A stretch of DNA of 64,000 bases, taken from NCBI GenBank assembly GCA_004020315.1, contig SAQG01000005.1, positions 145,267 to 209,266 of the forward strand, in the 5' to 3' direction. A program made the position numbers and the translations under genes. Of this stretch, positions 7,941 to 19,104 are shown piece by piece; the first letter of the stretch is position 1, and the number at the start of each line of letters is the position of its first letter. The DNA comes from Mesorhizobium sp. (GTDB taxonomy: Bacteria; Pseudomonadota; Alphaproteobacteria; Rhizobiales; Rhizobiaceae). Below the pieces are notes generated by a model. It saw only the letters and a list, made by a program, of their open reading frames with translations. It was not told where the DNA came from and searched no databases.

Positions 7941-8606
7941 TCAGTCCGTTCCATGACGCAGCGCCAATGCTGCCGCAACCGGCCCCAACACGGCAAGAAA
8001 CAAGGTCAGCGCGGCAAGAATGAGGAAAGGCTGCAGGAACGGATCAGGGTTCGCCACAGCGCCATAGCTTGCCGACACGCCAAAGATCAGCACGGGAATG
8101 GTCAGCGGCAGCACCAGCACCGAGATCAGCAGCCCGCCGCGCGGCAGCGCCACCGCCACCGCCGCACCGGCAGCGCCGATGAAGGTGATCGCCGGCGTGC
8201 CGACCAGAAGGGTCAGCGCCGTGGCGCCGATGCCGATCGGCTCCATGTTCATGAACAGGCCGAGCAAGGGTGCCGCGATGACCAGCGGCAGCACGCTTCC
8301 CGCCCAATGCGCCAGGCATTTCGTCAGCACGGTCAGCGCCAGCATCTGCCGGTCGTTGCCGAGCACCAGCAGATCGAGCGAGCCGTCTTCCCGATCGGCC
8401 TGGAACAATCGGTCGAGGCCGAGCAGGCAAGCGAGCAAGGCGCCGATCCACAGGATCGCCGGGCCGATGCGGGCGAGCAGATTGAGATCCGGTCCGACGC
8501 CAAAGGGGATCGTGGCGATCACCGCGAGAAAGAAGATCACGCCGGTCAGCGCCCCGCCGCCGGCCCGGATACTCAGGCGGATGTCGCGCAGGAAAAGGGC
8601 TAGCAT
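7941..8606 (-). CDS. ccmB: Haem exporter permease CcmB
   Basis: A 221-residue integral membrane protein with about six helices, the permease partner of CcmA in cytochrome c maturation. The start MLALFLRDIRLSIRAGGG and the segments LAHWAGSVLPLVIAAPLLGLFM and LPLTIPVLIFG are typical of CcmB. It begins 49 bases after the ccmA stop. Length matches the family. The complex loads haem onto the chaperone CcmE. Confidence 0.93.
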   Translation of the reverse strand: MLALFLRDIRLSIRAGGGALTGVIFFLAVIATIPFGVGPDLNLLARIGPAILWIGALLACLLGLDRLFQADREDGSLDLLVLGNDRQMLALTVLTKCLAHWAGSVLPLVIAAPLLGLFMNMEPIGIGATALTLLVGTPAITFIGAAGAAVAVALPRGGLLISVLVLPLTIPVLIFGVSASYGAVANPDPFLQPFLILAALTLFLAVLGPVAAALALRHGTD

Positions 8607-8655
8607 GGCGTGAGATGCCTTTGCCCAGGACAGAGGGCCTCGTGAAGCACCGACA

Positions 8656-9264
8656 TCAAACCGCCTCCCCCATCACCAGCGCTTTCGCCCCCTCGAGCCC
8701 CAGTGGCAAATGCGTTGCCGCAATGATGATCCCGCCTTCTCCGCAATGCTCCGTCATCAATCGGGCGAATCGCTCTTCCGAAGCCTTGTCCAGACCGGCC
8801 GTCGGCTCGTCGAGCAGCCACAGCGGCCGCCGGCTGACCAGCAATTTTGCGATCGCCGCGCGGCGGCGTTGCCCGGTGGAGAGATAGCCGAACGGCAGAT
8901 GGCCGATACCATCAAGCCCGACCGTCTCCAGCGCCTCTTCAGCGCTCAAGAAATCCGCGCCCGAAAAATCGCGCCAGAAGCGCAGATTTTCCGCCACGCT
9001 CAGCGCCGTCTTCATCGCGTTCTGGTGGCCGAGATAATGGCAGGCCGAGGCGACCGACGGAAAATCCTCGCCGCCACCTTCGATAAGCAAACGACCTGCC
9101 GCCACCGGCAGCAGCCCGGCGATCACCCTAAGTAGCGTCGATTTGCCCGCGCCGTTCGGACCGGTGACGATCAGCGCCTGGCCTTTCTCAAGGGCAAAGT
9201 TGATGCCGGAAAAAACCGCCTCGCCGCCGCGTTCGCCGCCCAGATTTTCGGCGATCAGCCGCAT
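8656..9264 (-). CDS. ccmA: Haem exporter ATP-binding protein CcmA
   Basis: ABC ATPase of the cytochrome c maturation complex, 202 residues. Walker A is GPNGAGKST, the signature is LSTGQRRR, and Walker B is LWLLDEPTAGLD. The start MRLIAENLGGERGG at 9264 is chosen because GGGCAAGGA lies just upstream; an in-frame start 48 bases earlier would add a non-family extension. It is the first gene of a ccmA-ccmB-ccmD-ccmG-DUF2332 transcript. Confidence 0.93.
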   Translation of the reverse strand: MRLIAENLGGERGGEAVFSGINFALEKGQALIVTGPNGAGKSTLLRVIAGLLPVAAGRLLIEGGGEDFPSVASACHYLGHQNAMKTALSVAENLRFWRDFSGADFLSAEEALETVGLDGIGHLPFGYLSTGQRRRAAIAKLLVSRRPLWLLDEPTAGLDKASEERFARLMTEHCGEGGIIIAATHLPLGLEGAKALVMGEAV

Positions 9265-9548
9265 TCCTTGCCCGTCCCGAAACACCGCGCCACGGCAGCT
9301 GCCGCATCGCACAAAATAGCCTTTCGACTGTCTAGAACTATTCCAGGAAATTCTCTATATGCGGGTCATCCGTGCCAGCGGTCGGCACGGGAAGCGAATT
9401 AGCGCCGAACCAGCGCACGCGCCGCCTTGAACGGCTCGGGTTGGCTGGGAACGGACAGCGGAAATGGCCGTACCCGCACCTTTGCGCGTGATTGCATGCC
9501 ATCGGCGTCCGTTCCCTTTCAGGCTGAACAGACAAGGACGGATCGCAC

Positions 9549-12239
<2,691 letters not shown>

Positions 12240-12318
12240 GGGAGTAGGGCAGTAAGGGAGTAGGGCAGTAGGGTGAAGCAAGGACAAGCGACCTATTCCC
12301 CTACTGCCCTACTGCCTA
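12240..12318. repeat. GGGAGTAGGGCAGTA tandem/inverted repeat
   Basis: Two direct copies of GGGAGTAGGGCAGTA (12240-12273) face an inverted copy CCTACTGCCCTACTGCC (~12299-12317), making a long stem. It starts at the aconitase stop codon and runs into the last codons of the convergent ceramidase-like gene, so it may terminate both transcripts. Confidence 0.75.
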
Positions 12319-12979
12319 CCCTTGGCGCTCCGAAGCGCGCCGTCGCCGCCAACAGCACGCCGAGCATCAGCCCGTTGAGGGTGTGCCACAGGAAATGCGT
12401 GCCGAGCGGGAAGCTGCCGCAGACCAGCGGATCGATCATCCTGAAGATGACCGACACGGCGAAGATTGCCGAGCCCGCCAGATTGTACCAGCCGGCGCGG
12501 TTGCCGCTCGCCGCCACCATGGCGCCGAAGAAGGCGAGCGCCAGGAAGGGCGGCAGATAGCCGGTCGTGCCGTTCGACGCCTGGCGCAGCCAGTCCGGCA
12601 CGGCCCAGGTCAACAACCCGGCGACGGCATAGAAGGCGACGAAGATGGCGATCGCCTTGCCCCATTTCATGCCGAGGAAGCGGCGCAGGTTGAACAGCGT
12701 GTAGGCCAGCGTGAATCCGGCGATCGGCAGCACGTCGGCCCAGATCGTGGCATGGTTAGCAAAGGTGTGGAACAGCGCCGAGCCGATGCCGATCGCCACC
12801 ACCCACCAGGCCAGCACTTCGGCGAAGATGCCGGTGCCGCGCCGGCGCACCTCCCGGACACCCCACAGCCCGGCGACAAGAAAAGCCAGATTGGTCAGTG
12901 CGTTGACCGGCTCGGCCCAGAGCTCCGGCCCGACCCGCTCGCAGTACAGGTCGACCGGCGTCAGGAGAGTTTGCCACAT
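12293..12979 (-). CDS. Ceramidase family membrane protein
   Basis: A 228-residue seven-helix-type membrane protein of the alkaline ceramidase (CREST) family. Family hallmarks are the N-terminal VDLYCERVGPELWAEPVNALTNLAF, the motif GSALFHTFAN, the WADVLP aspartate, and the late GTHFLWHTLNG with two histidines. These His/Asp residues bind zinc in eukaryotic members, which hydrolyse ceramide amides. The bacterial substrate is unknown. The last ~10 residues (RVGSRAVGE) are encoded in or next to the repeat at 12240-12318 and may have been altered by it. Confidence 0.85.
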   Translation of the reverse strand: MWQTLLTPVDLYCERVGPELWAEPVNALTNLAFLVAGLWGVREVRRRGTGIFAEVLAWWVVAIGIGSALFHTFANHATIWADVLPIAGFTLAYTLFNLRRFLGMKWGKAIAIFVAFYAVAGLLTWAVPDWLRQASNGTTGYLPPFLALAFFGAMVAASGNRAGWYNLAGSAIFAVSVIFRMIDPLVCGSFPLGTHFLWHTLNGLMLGVLLAATARFGAPRVGSRAVGE

Positions 12980-13155
12980 GCTGATTGTTGCCCGAATCGG
13001 TTTCTACCCGAAGTGTAGCCGTCCTGTTGGCCCTTGCAGTTGGTCGCAGCGGTAAAAATTTCACCGCAACGTGACTTCCCGTTGACTGCCGCTTCTGCCA
13101 CATATTTCGCCAACCAGAATAAAGCCGGCCATCACCGGCGGGAGTCGAAACGGCT

Positions 13156-13974
13156 ATGACACCTAGAAGACCATTGCGGCTTGCGGCATTTGCGCTGGCC
13201 CTCTCGGTGTTTGCCGGCGCTGGACTTGCCGGCCATGCGCTTGCCGGCGAGGCCGACAAGCCCCAGGCTGACAAAGCCTCGACTGAGCAGCCCTTGGGCG
13301 TGGTCGAGCTCTTCACCAGCCAAGGCTGCAACTCCTGCCTGCCGGCCGATGAATTTTTCGCCGAGCTTGCCACCAAGGAGAACATCGTCGCGCTCGCCTA
13401 TCATGTCGACTACTGGGATTATCTCGGTTGGAAGGACACGCTGAGCCGCAAGGAGAACACTGAGCGGCAATATGAGTATATGCGCGCCTTCGGCAGCCGC
13501 TCGGTCTATACGCCGCAGGCCGTCATCAATGGCCGCAGCCATGTCAACGGCGCCAGCCGCAAGGAAGTCGACGGTGCGCTTGCCCGCATGGAGAGATCGG
13601 GCGAAGGCATGCGGGTCAGCATCAAGGTCAGCCGGACCAGCGACCGCGTCACGATCGACGCCGGCGATGCCGGGACCGGCCCCCGCGATGCCCATGTCGT
13701 CATCGTCTATTTCGACCCGCCGCAGACGGTCAAGATCGGCAAGGGCGAAAACACCGGCCGCAGCATGACCTACTGGAACGCCGTCTCCGGCATCCAGACC
13801 GCCGGCATGTGGCACGGCAAGGCGCAGCGCTACGAATTGCCGATGAGCGTGATTTCCAAGAAAGGCGGCTGCGCCGTGCTGCTGCAATCGGTGGGCAAGG
13901 ACGGCCTGCCGGGCCCCATTCTGGGCGCCGCCTTGATCCACAAGCCTTTACCGGCCGTGCATTCCCGCCCCTAA
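13156..13974 (+). CDS. DUF1223 secreted thioredoxin-like protein
   Basis: A 272-residue exported protein of family DUF1223. A signal peptide (LRLAAFALALSVFAGAGLAGHALA) is followed by the family signature VVELFTSQGCNSCLPAD, with a CxxC that resembles a thioredoxin active site, then YHVDYWDYLGWKD and GSRSVYTPQAVINGR. A periplasmic redox role is plausible from the fold, but the function of DUF1223 is not established. The start ATG follows GGCGGGAG loosely. A small hairpin follows the stop. Confidence 0.87.
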   Translation: MTPRRPLRLAAFALALSVFAGAGLAGHALAGEADKPQADKASTEQPLGVVELFTSQGCNSCLPADEFFAELATKENIVALAYHVDYWDYLGWKDTLSRKENTERQYEYMRAFGSRSVYTPQAVINGRSHVNGASRKEVDGALARMERSGEGMRVSIKVSRTSDRVTIDAGDAGTGPRDAHVVIVYFDPPQTVKIGKGENTGRSMTYWNAVSGIQTAGMWHGKAQRYELPMSVISKKGGCAVLLQSVGKDGLPGPILGAALIHKPLPAVHSRP

Positions 13975-13979
13975 AGCAG

Positions 13980-13997
13980 CCAAACGTCTTCGTTTGG
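13980..13997 (+). terminator. Hairpin after the DUF1223 gene
   Basis: CCAAACG and CGTTTGG pair around TCTT six bases after the stop codon. No T-tract follows, so termination is only possible, not certain. Confidence 0.35.
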
Positions 13998-14465
13998 CGT
14001 CCGACAAATGCGTTAAAACAGAGTTAGAGCGCGGTTTTGGTTCCACCGAAACACAAAGGCGCTTTAGGCGTTCACTTCCATCCAGGCATAAAAAACCGGC
14101 GTCAGCTTGCTTCTGACGCCGGTCATTTAGGTTTTGGGATCGTCGCACTCGATTTTTCCCGAGGAAAAACCGAGGTTGGTTCGATCCGACGCAGACCCGT
14201 GGGCGGGGGGCTTGGGGTTTACGAGCCAGTGCCGGACCGAACCGTCTCAGGCAACACCCGTAAATTCGTCGGACATTGGGGCATTAGCGCGGATAAAAGA
14301 AGGCAGGATTGTGGCGAAGCATCACCAATTCCAACGGGCGTTTTATAAACGTGACTGGACACCGGGGAAACGGTGCGCCGCCAGCCTTTGTCCGGCTGGG
14401 CTTGCAATTCCACGGCGAAAGCGCCAACTTTGATTGGTGTAAGATTCATTCGAAGGGATCGAGGC
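13998..14465. other. Long intergenic stretch, repeat-like, slightly lower GC
   Basis: The stretch contains an A+T-richer tract with short interrupted inverted motifs around 14026-14073 (GCGCGGTTTTGG, CAAAGGCGCTTTAGG) and a strong hairpin at 14090-14124. The remainder up to the DUF2794 start has short open frames on both strands, none with a recognisable domain or a good ribosome site. I call no gene here. Confidence 0.5.
14089..14124 (-). terminator. Rho-independent terminator-like hairpin
   Basis: ACCGGCGTCAG and CTGACGCCGGT form a perfect 11-base stem around a 7-base loop. Six adenines on the plus strand give a T-tract when read leftward, so it is strongest for minus-strand transcripts. 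No annotated minus-strand gene ends directly before it. Confidence 0.6.
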
Positions 14466-14852
14466 ATGACTGAACACGGCAGCGGGACGGAGGATGGGGA
14501 CGCATCCGCAATACTGATCCCGCTGCATGAGGCAAGACGCGAACGCCTCGACCAGCCGGTGCGGTTCGACCGGCGTGAATTGGACCAGATCCTGAGGCTT
14601 TACGGGCGCATGGTCGCCGCCAATGAATGGCGCGATTACGCCATCGACCATCTTACCGACCGCGCCGTCTTTTCCGTCTTCCGTCGCACCAGCGAGGTGC
14701 CGCTGTTCCAGATCGTCAAGGATCCAAAACTGGCGCGCCGGCAAGGCGCATTCGCCGTCATTGCCGCCGGTGGCCGCATCCTCAAGCGCGGCCAGGAACT
14801 TGGTCGCGTGCTCGGCGTCTTCGACCGCACGCTGAAGCTGGTCGAGGCCTAA
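14466..14852 (+). CDS. DUF2794 domain protein
   Basis: A 128-residue cytoplasmic protein of the alphaproteobacterial family DUF2794. Segments typical of it are VRFDRRELDQILRLYGRMVAANEWRDYAIDHL and FSVFRRTSEVPLFQIVKDPKLARRQG. The function is unknown. The start ATG at 14466 lies after GATCGAGG and gives the usual family length. It ends one base before the stop of the convergent GNAT gene. Confidence 0.88.
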   Translation: MTEHGSGTEDGDASAILIPLHEARRERLDQPVRFDRRELDQILRLYGRMVAANEWRDYAIDHLTDRAVFSVFRRTSEVPLFQIVKDPKLARRQGAFAVIAAGGRILKRGQELGRVLGVFDRTLKLVEA

Positions 14853-15425
14853 CTACTTATTTTGCTGGCGGAATTTCCGTTCCGGCAACGAGTTGGGATC
14901 GGGCGGAACCGAAGCTCCGTCATTGATCGGCAGTTGCATGAACACCGTGTCCAGCCAGCGTCCGTGCTTGTAGCCGGAGCCTTCCAGGCGGCCAGAATAG
15001 CGAAAGCCGAGCTTTTCATGCAGCCGCACCGAGGCACTGTCCGGCCGGCCGTCGCCGATTACCGCCACGATCTGGCGGAAGCCCGCCGCCTCGGCCGCCT
15101 CGATCAGCCCTTGCATCAGCTTGAGCCCAATGCCATGGCCCTTGGCCTCGGGCGCGACATAGACAGAATCTTCGACGATGAACCGGTACGCAGGCCGCGC
15201 CCGGAAAGGGCCGGCATAGGCATAGCCGAGCACAGTGCCGTCTTTTTCCGCCACCAGATAGGGAAAGTCACCCGCTATCAAACTGTCGAAGCGCGCGCCC
15301 ATCTCGGCGCGATCAGGCGGCTCCAGTTCGTAGCTCGCCGTGCCATGGGTCACCGCGTCGGCATAGATATCCGTGATCCGATCGAGATCGGCCGAAGCCG
15401 CGGGCCGTATCGTGATGCTGCTCAT
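14853..15425 (-). CDS. GNAT N-acetyltransferase, phosphinothricin acetyltransferase-like
   Basis: A 190-residue acetyltransferase resembling the Pat/Bar and MnaT group, which acetylate phosphinothricin or methionine sulfone-like amines. The start ITIRPAASADLDRITDIYADAVTHGTASYE, the ASYE-x-P region, the acetyl-CoA loop VAPEAKGHGIG and the segment VAVIGDGRPDSASVRLHEKLGF are diagnostic. The natural substrate is uncertain; methionine sulfoximine-type compounds are common for this clade. Confidence 0.88.
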   Translation of the reverse strand: MSSITIRPAASADLDRITDIYADAVTHGTASYELEPPDRAEMGARFDSLIAGDFPYLVAEKDGTVLGYAYAGPFRARPAYRFIVEDSVYVAPEAKGHGIGLKLMQGLIEAAEAAGFRQIVAVIGDGRPDSASVRLHEKLGFRYSGRLEGSGYKHGRWLDTVFMQLPINDGASVPPDPNSLPERKFRQQNK

Positions 15426-15480
15426 AATTTATGCACATCAATCATCTGCCGGCCATTTCATCAAAGACCGGAGCAAAAGA

Positions 15481-15511
15481 AAAGGGCGGCTGTTGGGCCG
15501 CCCTTTTCAAA
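15481..15511 (-). terminator. Rho-independent terminator of the Bax inhibitor-1 gene
   Basis: AAAGGGCGGC and GCCGCCCTTT pair around a short loop, followed leftward on the minus strand by TTTTCTTTT. It lies about 25 bases after the stop of the gene at 15534. Confidence 0.8.
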
Positions 15512-15533
15512 ATCGCTGGTCCGGGGACTGGCC

Positions 15534-16313
15534 TTAACGGCGGTCGCCCATGAACTGCAGCAGGAACATGAACAGGTTGATGAAGTCGAGATAGAGCCTC
15601 AGAGCGCCCATGATCGCCTTGCGGCCGGCGACATCAGTCTCGTCGCCTTCGAAATACATCTCCTTGATGTTCTGCGTGTCGTAGGCGGTGAGGCCTGCGA
15701 AGATCAGCACGCCGATCGCCGAAACGGCGAAGGAAAGCGCCGACGACTGCAGGAAGATGTTGATCACCATCGCGATGATCAGACCGACCAGGCCCATCAC
15801 CAGGAACGAACCGAACGCAGAAAGGTCGCGCTTGGTCGTGTAGCCGTAGAGCGACAGCCCGCCAAAGGCGGCGGCGGTGGCGAAGAAGGTCTGCGAGATA
15901 CTGGCGGTGGTGTAGACCAGGAAGATCGATGACAGCGAGAGGCCGACCATGCCGGCATAGACCCAGAACGTCGTCTGCGCCGCCGAAACGCTCATCGACT
16001 GGACACGGAACGACAGGAACATCACCGCTGCCAGTGGGGCGAAGATCACCAGCCATTTCAGCGGCGAGCCGAAGATCGCGTAGCCGAAGGAAGTCAGCAT
16101 GTCGCCGTTCGGCAGCGTGGCGACCGCCGAAGCCGGATCGGTGGTGGTGGCCAACATGATCGTTCCGACCGCGGCGAGGCCGGTGATGAGGAGGCCAAGC
16201 CCCATCAGATTGTAGACCTTGATCATATAAGCGCGCAGGCCCTGGTCGATAGCAGCATCGACGCCGGCGCCGGGCACGGCACGCGTCTGATAATTGCGAA
16301 CGGGTTCAGCCAT
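15534..16313 (-). CDS. Bax inhibitor-1/YccA family membrane protein
   Basis: A 259-residue seven-helix membrane protein of the BI-1/YbhL family, thought to act as a pH-sensitive calcium leak channel or in membrane-protein quality control. Family segments: AYMIKVYNLMGLGLLITGLAA, FGSPLKWLVIFAPL, the middle helices, and LYLDFINLFMFLLQFMGDRR at the C-terminus. The start at 16313 (MAEPVRNYQ) follows GAGGATTTCC; upstream in-frame codons lack family similarity. Monocistronic with its own terminator. Confidence 0.93.
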   Translation of the reverse strand: MAEPVRNYQTRAVPGAGVDAAIDQGLRAYMIKVYNLMGLGLLITGLAAVGTIMLATTTDPASAVATLPNGDMLTSFGYAIFGSPLKWLVIFAPLAAVMFLSFRVQSMSVSAAQTTFWVYAGMVGLSLSSIFLVYTTASISQTFFATAAAFGGLSLYGYTTKRDLSAFGSFLVMGLVGLIIAMVINIFLQSSALSFAVSAIGVLIFAGLTAYDTQNIKEMYFEGDETDVAGRKAIMGALRLYLDFINLFMFLLQFMGDRR

Positions 16314-16554
16314 GGAAATCCTCATATTGCTTCTGCCCCGTCCGGTGTCCGGCCCATTTGGACCGCGGCGCCGCTGGCGGGGCTCCAGCATGCCTGCGGC
16401 GAAATATGATGGTTATTGGCATCAAGAACAAGACCGTAACCGAACGTAATGCTTCGTGAAGTATCGAAAATCCGGATTTATTGGCCTTCCGAGGTCCAAC
16501 ATTAACAAGATTTAATCAAATCCTGTCGCGTTGAGCCTGCAGATCCCTCACGGA

Positions 16555-19104
16555 TCAGAGATTGCGCAGCACCGGCGCCGCCTTGTGGCCCAGCACCCGC
16601 CAGGTGCCGGCGAGGCCAATGCCGACCGTGACCACCAGCGCAAAGACGATGGTTGCCACCGCCACATCGGGCATGAAATGCGACGGCAGCGTCATGACGC
16701 GCGCGACAACGAACCACGCCGCAATCCCGCCTGCCGCCAGCGCGAAGATCGCGGTGGCGAGGCCGATCAGCATGTATTCCAGCGAAAAGGCCGCGATCAG
16801 CGTCTTCCTGGTGGCGCCCAGCGTCTTCAGCACCACCGCATCGTGGATGCGGGCGCGGTTGCCGGCGGCCAGCGCGCCGGCCAGCACCAGCACCGAGGCG
16901 ATCAGCGCCACGCCGGCCGCGGCCCTGATCGCGGTGCCGAGTTGCGCCACCAGCCGGTTGACGATGTCGAGCGCGTCCTTGACCCTGACTGTCGTCACCG
17001 CGGGAAAGGCACGGGTGACGGCGTTGAGAAGACGGGCATCGTCGGCCGGCGACGCGCCCTTTTCGGTCAGCGTCGCCAGCCAGCTATGCGGCGCGCCGGC
17101 AAATGTGCTGGGCGAGAACACCATGACGAAGTTGATGCCCATCGTCTCCCACTCGACCTGGCGGAAATTGGCGATCTTCGCCGTCACGTTGCGGCCAAGC
17201 ACGTTCACGGTGATGGTGTCGCCGAGTTTCAGCCCGAGTTCTTTGCCTTCCTCGGCCGAGAACGACACCAGCGGCTCGCCGGTATAATTGTCCGGCCACC
17301 ATGTGCCTTCGATCAGCGTCGCGTTCGCGGGAATACTGGCCTCGTAGGTCAGCCCGCGATCGCCGCGGAGCACCCAGGCCCCTGCCGGCGCAACCCTAGC
17401 CTTGTCGACGTCGACGCCGTTCAGCGCCATCACCCGGCCGCGCAGCATCGGCACCTTGACCAGCGTGCCTTGCGGCGCCTCCTTGCCGACCAGCGCCGAG
17501 AACGCTTCGACCTCGCTGCTCTGGATGTCGACGAAGAAGAAGTTCGGCGCCCGTTCCGGCAGGCTGCCGGAAATCTGCCGCCTGAGATTGCCGTCGATCA
17601 GCGCCAGCGTCACCAGGAGCGTCAGCCCGAGTCCCAGCGACAGCACCACCGATGGCGTCAACGCACCCGGCCGATGGATGTTGCCAATGGCGAGCCTGAG
17701 CACCGTCGAGCCAACGCGCGGGCTCTTTTTGGCGGCCCATTGCACCAGCGCGCCGACGATGCGCAGCACCAGGAAAGCAAAAATGGTGGCGCCGACGAAG
17801 ATCGAGGCGATATAGCGGTCGCCGGAAAACAGAATGGCCAGCGCCGCCAGTAGCAGCGCGATGCCGAGCGCCGCCGCCGTGTAGAGCGGGCGCGGAAAAC
17901 CGCGGCCCTCAAAACCCATTTCGCGAAACAGCGCCGTCGCCGGCACGTCGCGCGCACGGCCGAGCGGCAGCAAGGCGAAAGCCAGCGTCACCAGCAGCCC
18001 GAACAGCGCCGCCATGCCGAGCGCGCCGGGATAGAACCCGCCTTCCGCCGGCACCGGAATGATCGACTGGAGTGCCGCGCTCGCCGCGAACGGCATCAGC
18101 GCACCAAGCACGACGCCCACCATGATGCCGAGGGCGGCGATCATCAGGATCTGCACGAGGTAGACGGCAAAGACGAAACCGCCCGAAGCCCCCAGGCTCT
18201 TGAAGGTGGCGATGACGCCGCGCTTGCCGTCGAGATAGGCGCGCACCGCATTGGCGACGCCGACGCCGCCGACCACCAGCGCCGTCAGCCCGACCAGTGT
18301 CAGGAACTGCGAAAACCGTTCGATATTGGAGGACAACGCCGGTGCTGCGTTGCTGCGCGTGCGGATCGACCAGCCGGACTCGGGAAAATCCGCCGCCGCC
18401 TGGTTCTGGATCGCCTTGATGCGCGCCTCGCCGGTGCCGACGGGCAGCCGGATCTTATAGGCGTTCTCGACCAGGCTGCCGGGCTGGATCAGGCCGGAAG
18501 CGGCAAGCCCGTCCGTCGAGATCATCAGCCGAGGCGCAAAGCCGAAGCCGTCGGATACCGCGTCCGGCTCGTTGACGAGCCTGGCGCGCAGTTCGAATGT
18601 GGCGCTGCCGAGCTTCAGCCGGTCGCCGACCCGAAGGTTCAGCCGCTCGAACAAAAGGTCGGGTGCGGCGGCGCCGAAAACACCGGATTTTTCGCCGAAC
18701 AGTTCCTGCTTCGACAGCGCCGGCTCGGTCTCCAGCACGCCATAGAGCGGATAGGCGCCATCGACCGCCTTGGCCTCGACCAGCGCCTGGTCGGAGCCGT
18801 CCTCGACCCGCGCCATCGAGCGCATGTTGGCGCTGTGCGAGACCGTGCCCAGCCCGTCGAGAAAGACGTGCTCGGCTTGGGTCGCGGCGCGCTGGTTGAG
18901 CTGGAAACGAAGATCGCCGCCGAGCAGCGACTGGCCTTCGTTGGCGACACCGGCGGTTATCGCCCGGGCCACCGAATTGACGCCGCCGATCGCCGCGACG
19001 CCAAGCGCAATGCAGGCAAGGAAGATCAGGAAGCCGGACAGCCCGCCGCGCATCTCGCGCAGCGAGAAGCGGAAGGCGAGCTTCAGCGTGCGCGACAGCG
19101 GCAT
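16555..19104 (-). CDS. ybbP: ABC transporter permease, YbbP type
   Basis: An 849-residue permease of the MacB/FtsX superfamily, YbbP branch. One N-terminal helix, a large periplasmic domain, and FtsX-type helix bundles in the middle and at the C-terminus are visible (for example VGVANAVRAYLDGKRGVIATFKSLGA and GNRARIHDAVVLKTLGATRKTL, both with the family's K-x-L-G-A motif). It overlaps its ATPase partner by one base. The substrate is unknown; YbbAP is suggested to extract lipidic or hydrophobic compounds from the membrane, in line with the TesA-like esterase next door. Confidence 0.9.
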   Translation of the reverse strand: MPLSRTLKLAFRFSLREMRGGLSGFLIFLACIALGVAAIGGVNSVARAITAGVANEGQSLLGGDLRFQLNQRAATQAEHVFLDGLGTVSHSANMRSMARVEDGSDQALVEAKAVDGAYPLYGVLETEPALSKQELFGEKSGVFGAAAPDLLFERLNLRVGDRLKLGSATFELRARLVNEPDAVSDGFGFAPRLMISTDGLAASGLIQPGSLVENAYKIRLPVGTGEARIKAIQNQAAADFPESGWSIRTRSNAAPALSSNIERFSQFLTLVGLTALVVGGVGVANAVRAYLDGKRGVIATFKSLGASGGFVFAVYLVQILMIAALGIMVGVVLGALMPFAASAALQSIIPVPAEGGFYPGALGMAALFGLLVTLAFALLPLGRARDVPATALFREMGFEGRGFPRPLYTAAALGIALLLAALAILFSGDRYIASIFVGATIFAFLVLRIVGALVQWAAKKSPRVGSTVLRLAIGNIHRPGALTPSVVLSLGLGLTLLVTLALIDGNLRRQISGSLPERAPNFFFVDIQSSEVEAFSALVGKEAPQGTLVKVPMLRGRVMALNGVDVDKARVAPAGAWVLRGDRGLTYEASIPANATLIEGTWWPDNYTGEPLVSFSAEEGKELGLKLGDTITVNVLGRNVTAKIANFRQVEWETMGINFVMVFSPSTFAGAPHSWLATLTEKGASPADDARLLNAVTRAFPAVTTVRVKDALDIVNRLVAQLGTAIRAAAGVALIASVLVLAGALAAGNRARIHDAVVLKTLGATRKTLIAAFSLEYMLIGLATAIFALAAGGIAAWFVVARVMTLPSHFMPDVAVATIVFALVVTVGIGLAGTWRVLGHKAAPVLRNL

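Noticed and set aside
13082..13106. A TTGACT...TATTT promoter before the DUF1223 gene
   Set aside because: Spacing between the two boxes is short for a sigma-70 promoter and I have no expression evidence.
16531..17853. A 440-codon plus-strand frame opposite the YbbP permease
   Set aside because: Low-complexity Arg/His/Gln text typical of shadow frames; no domain.
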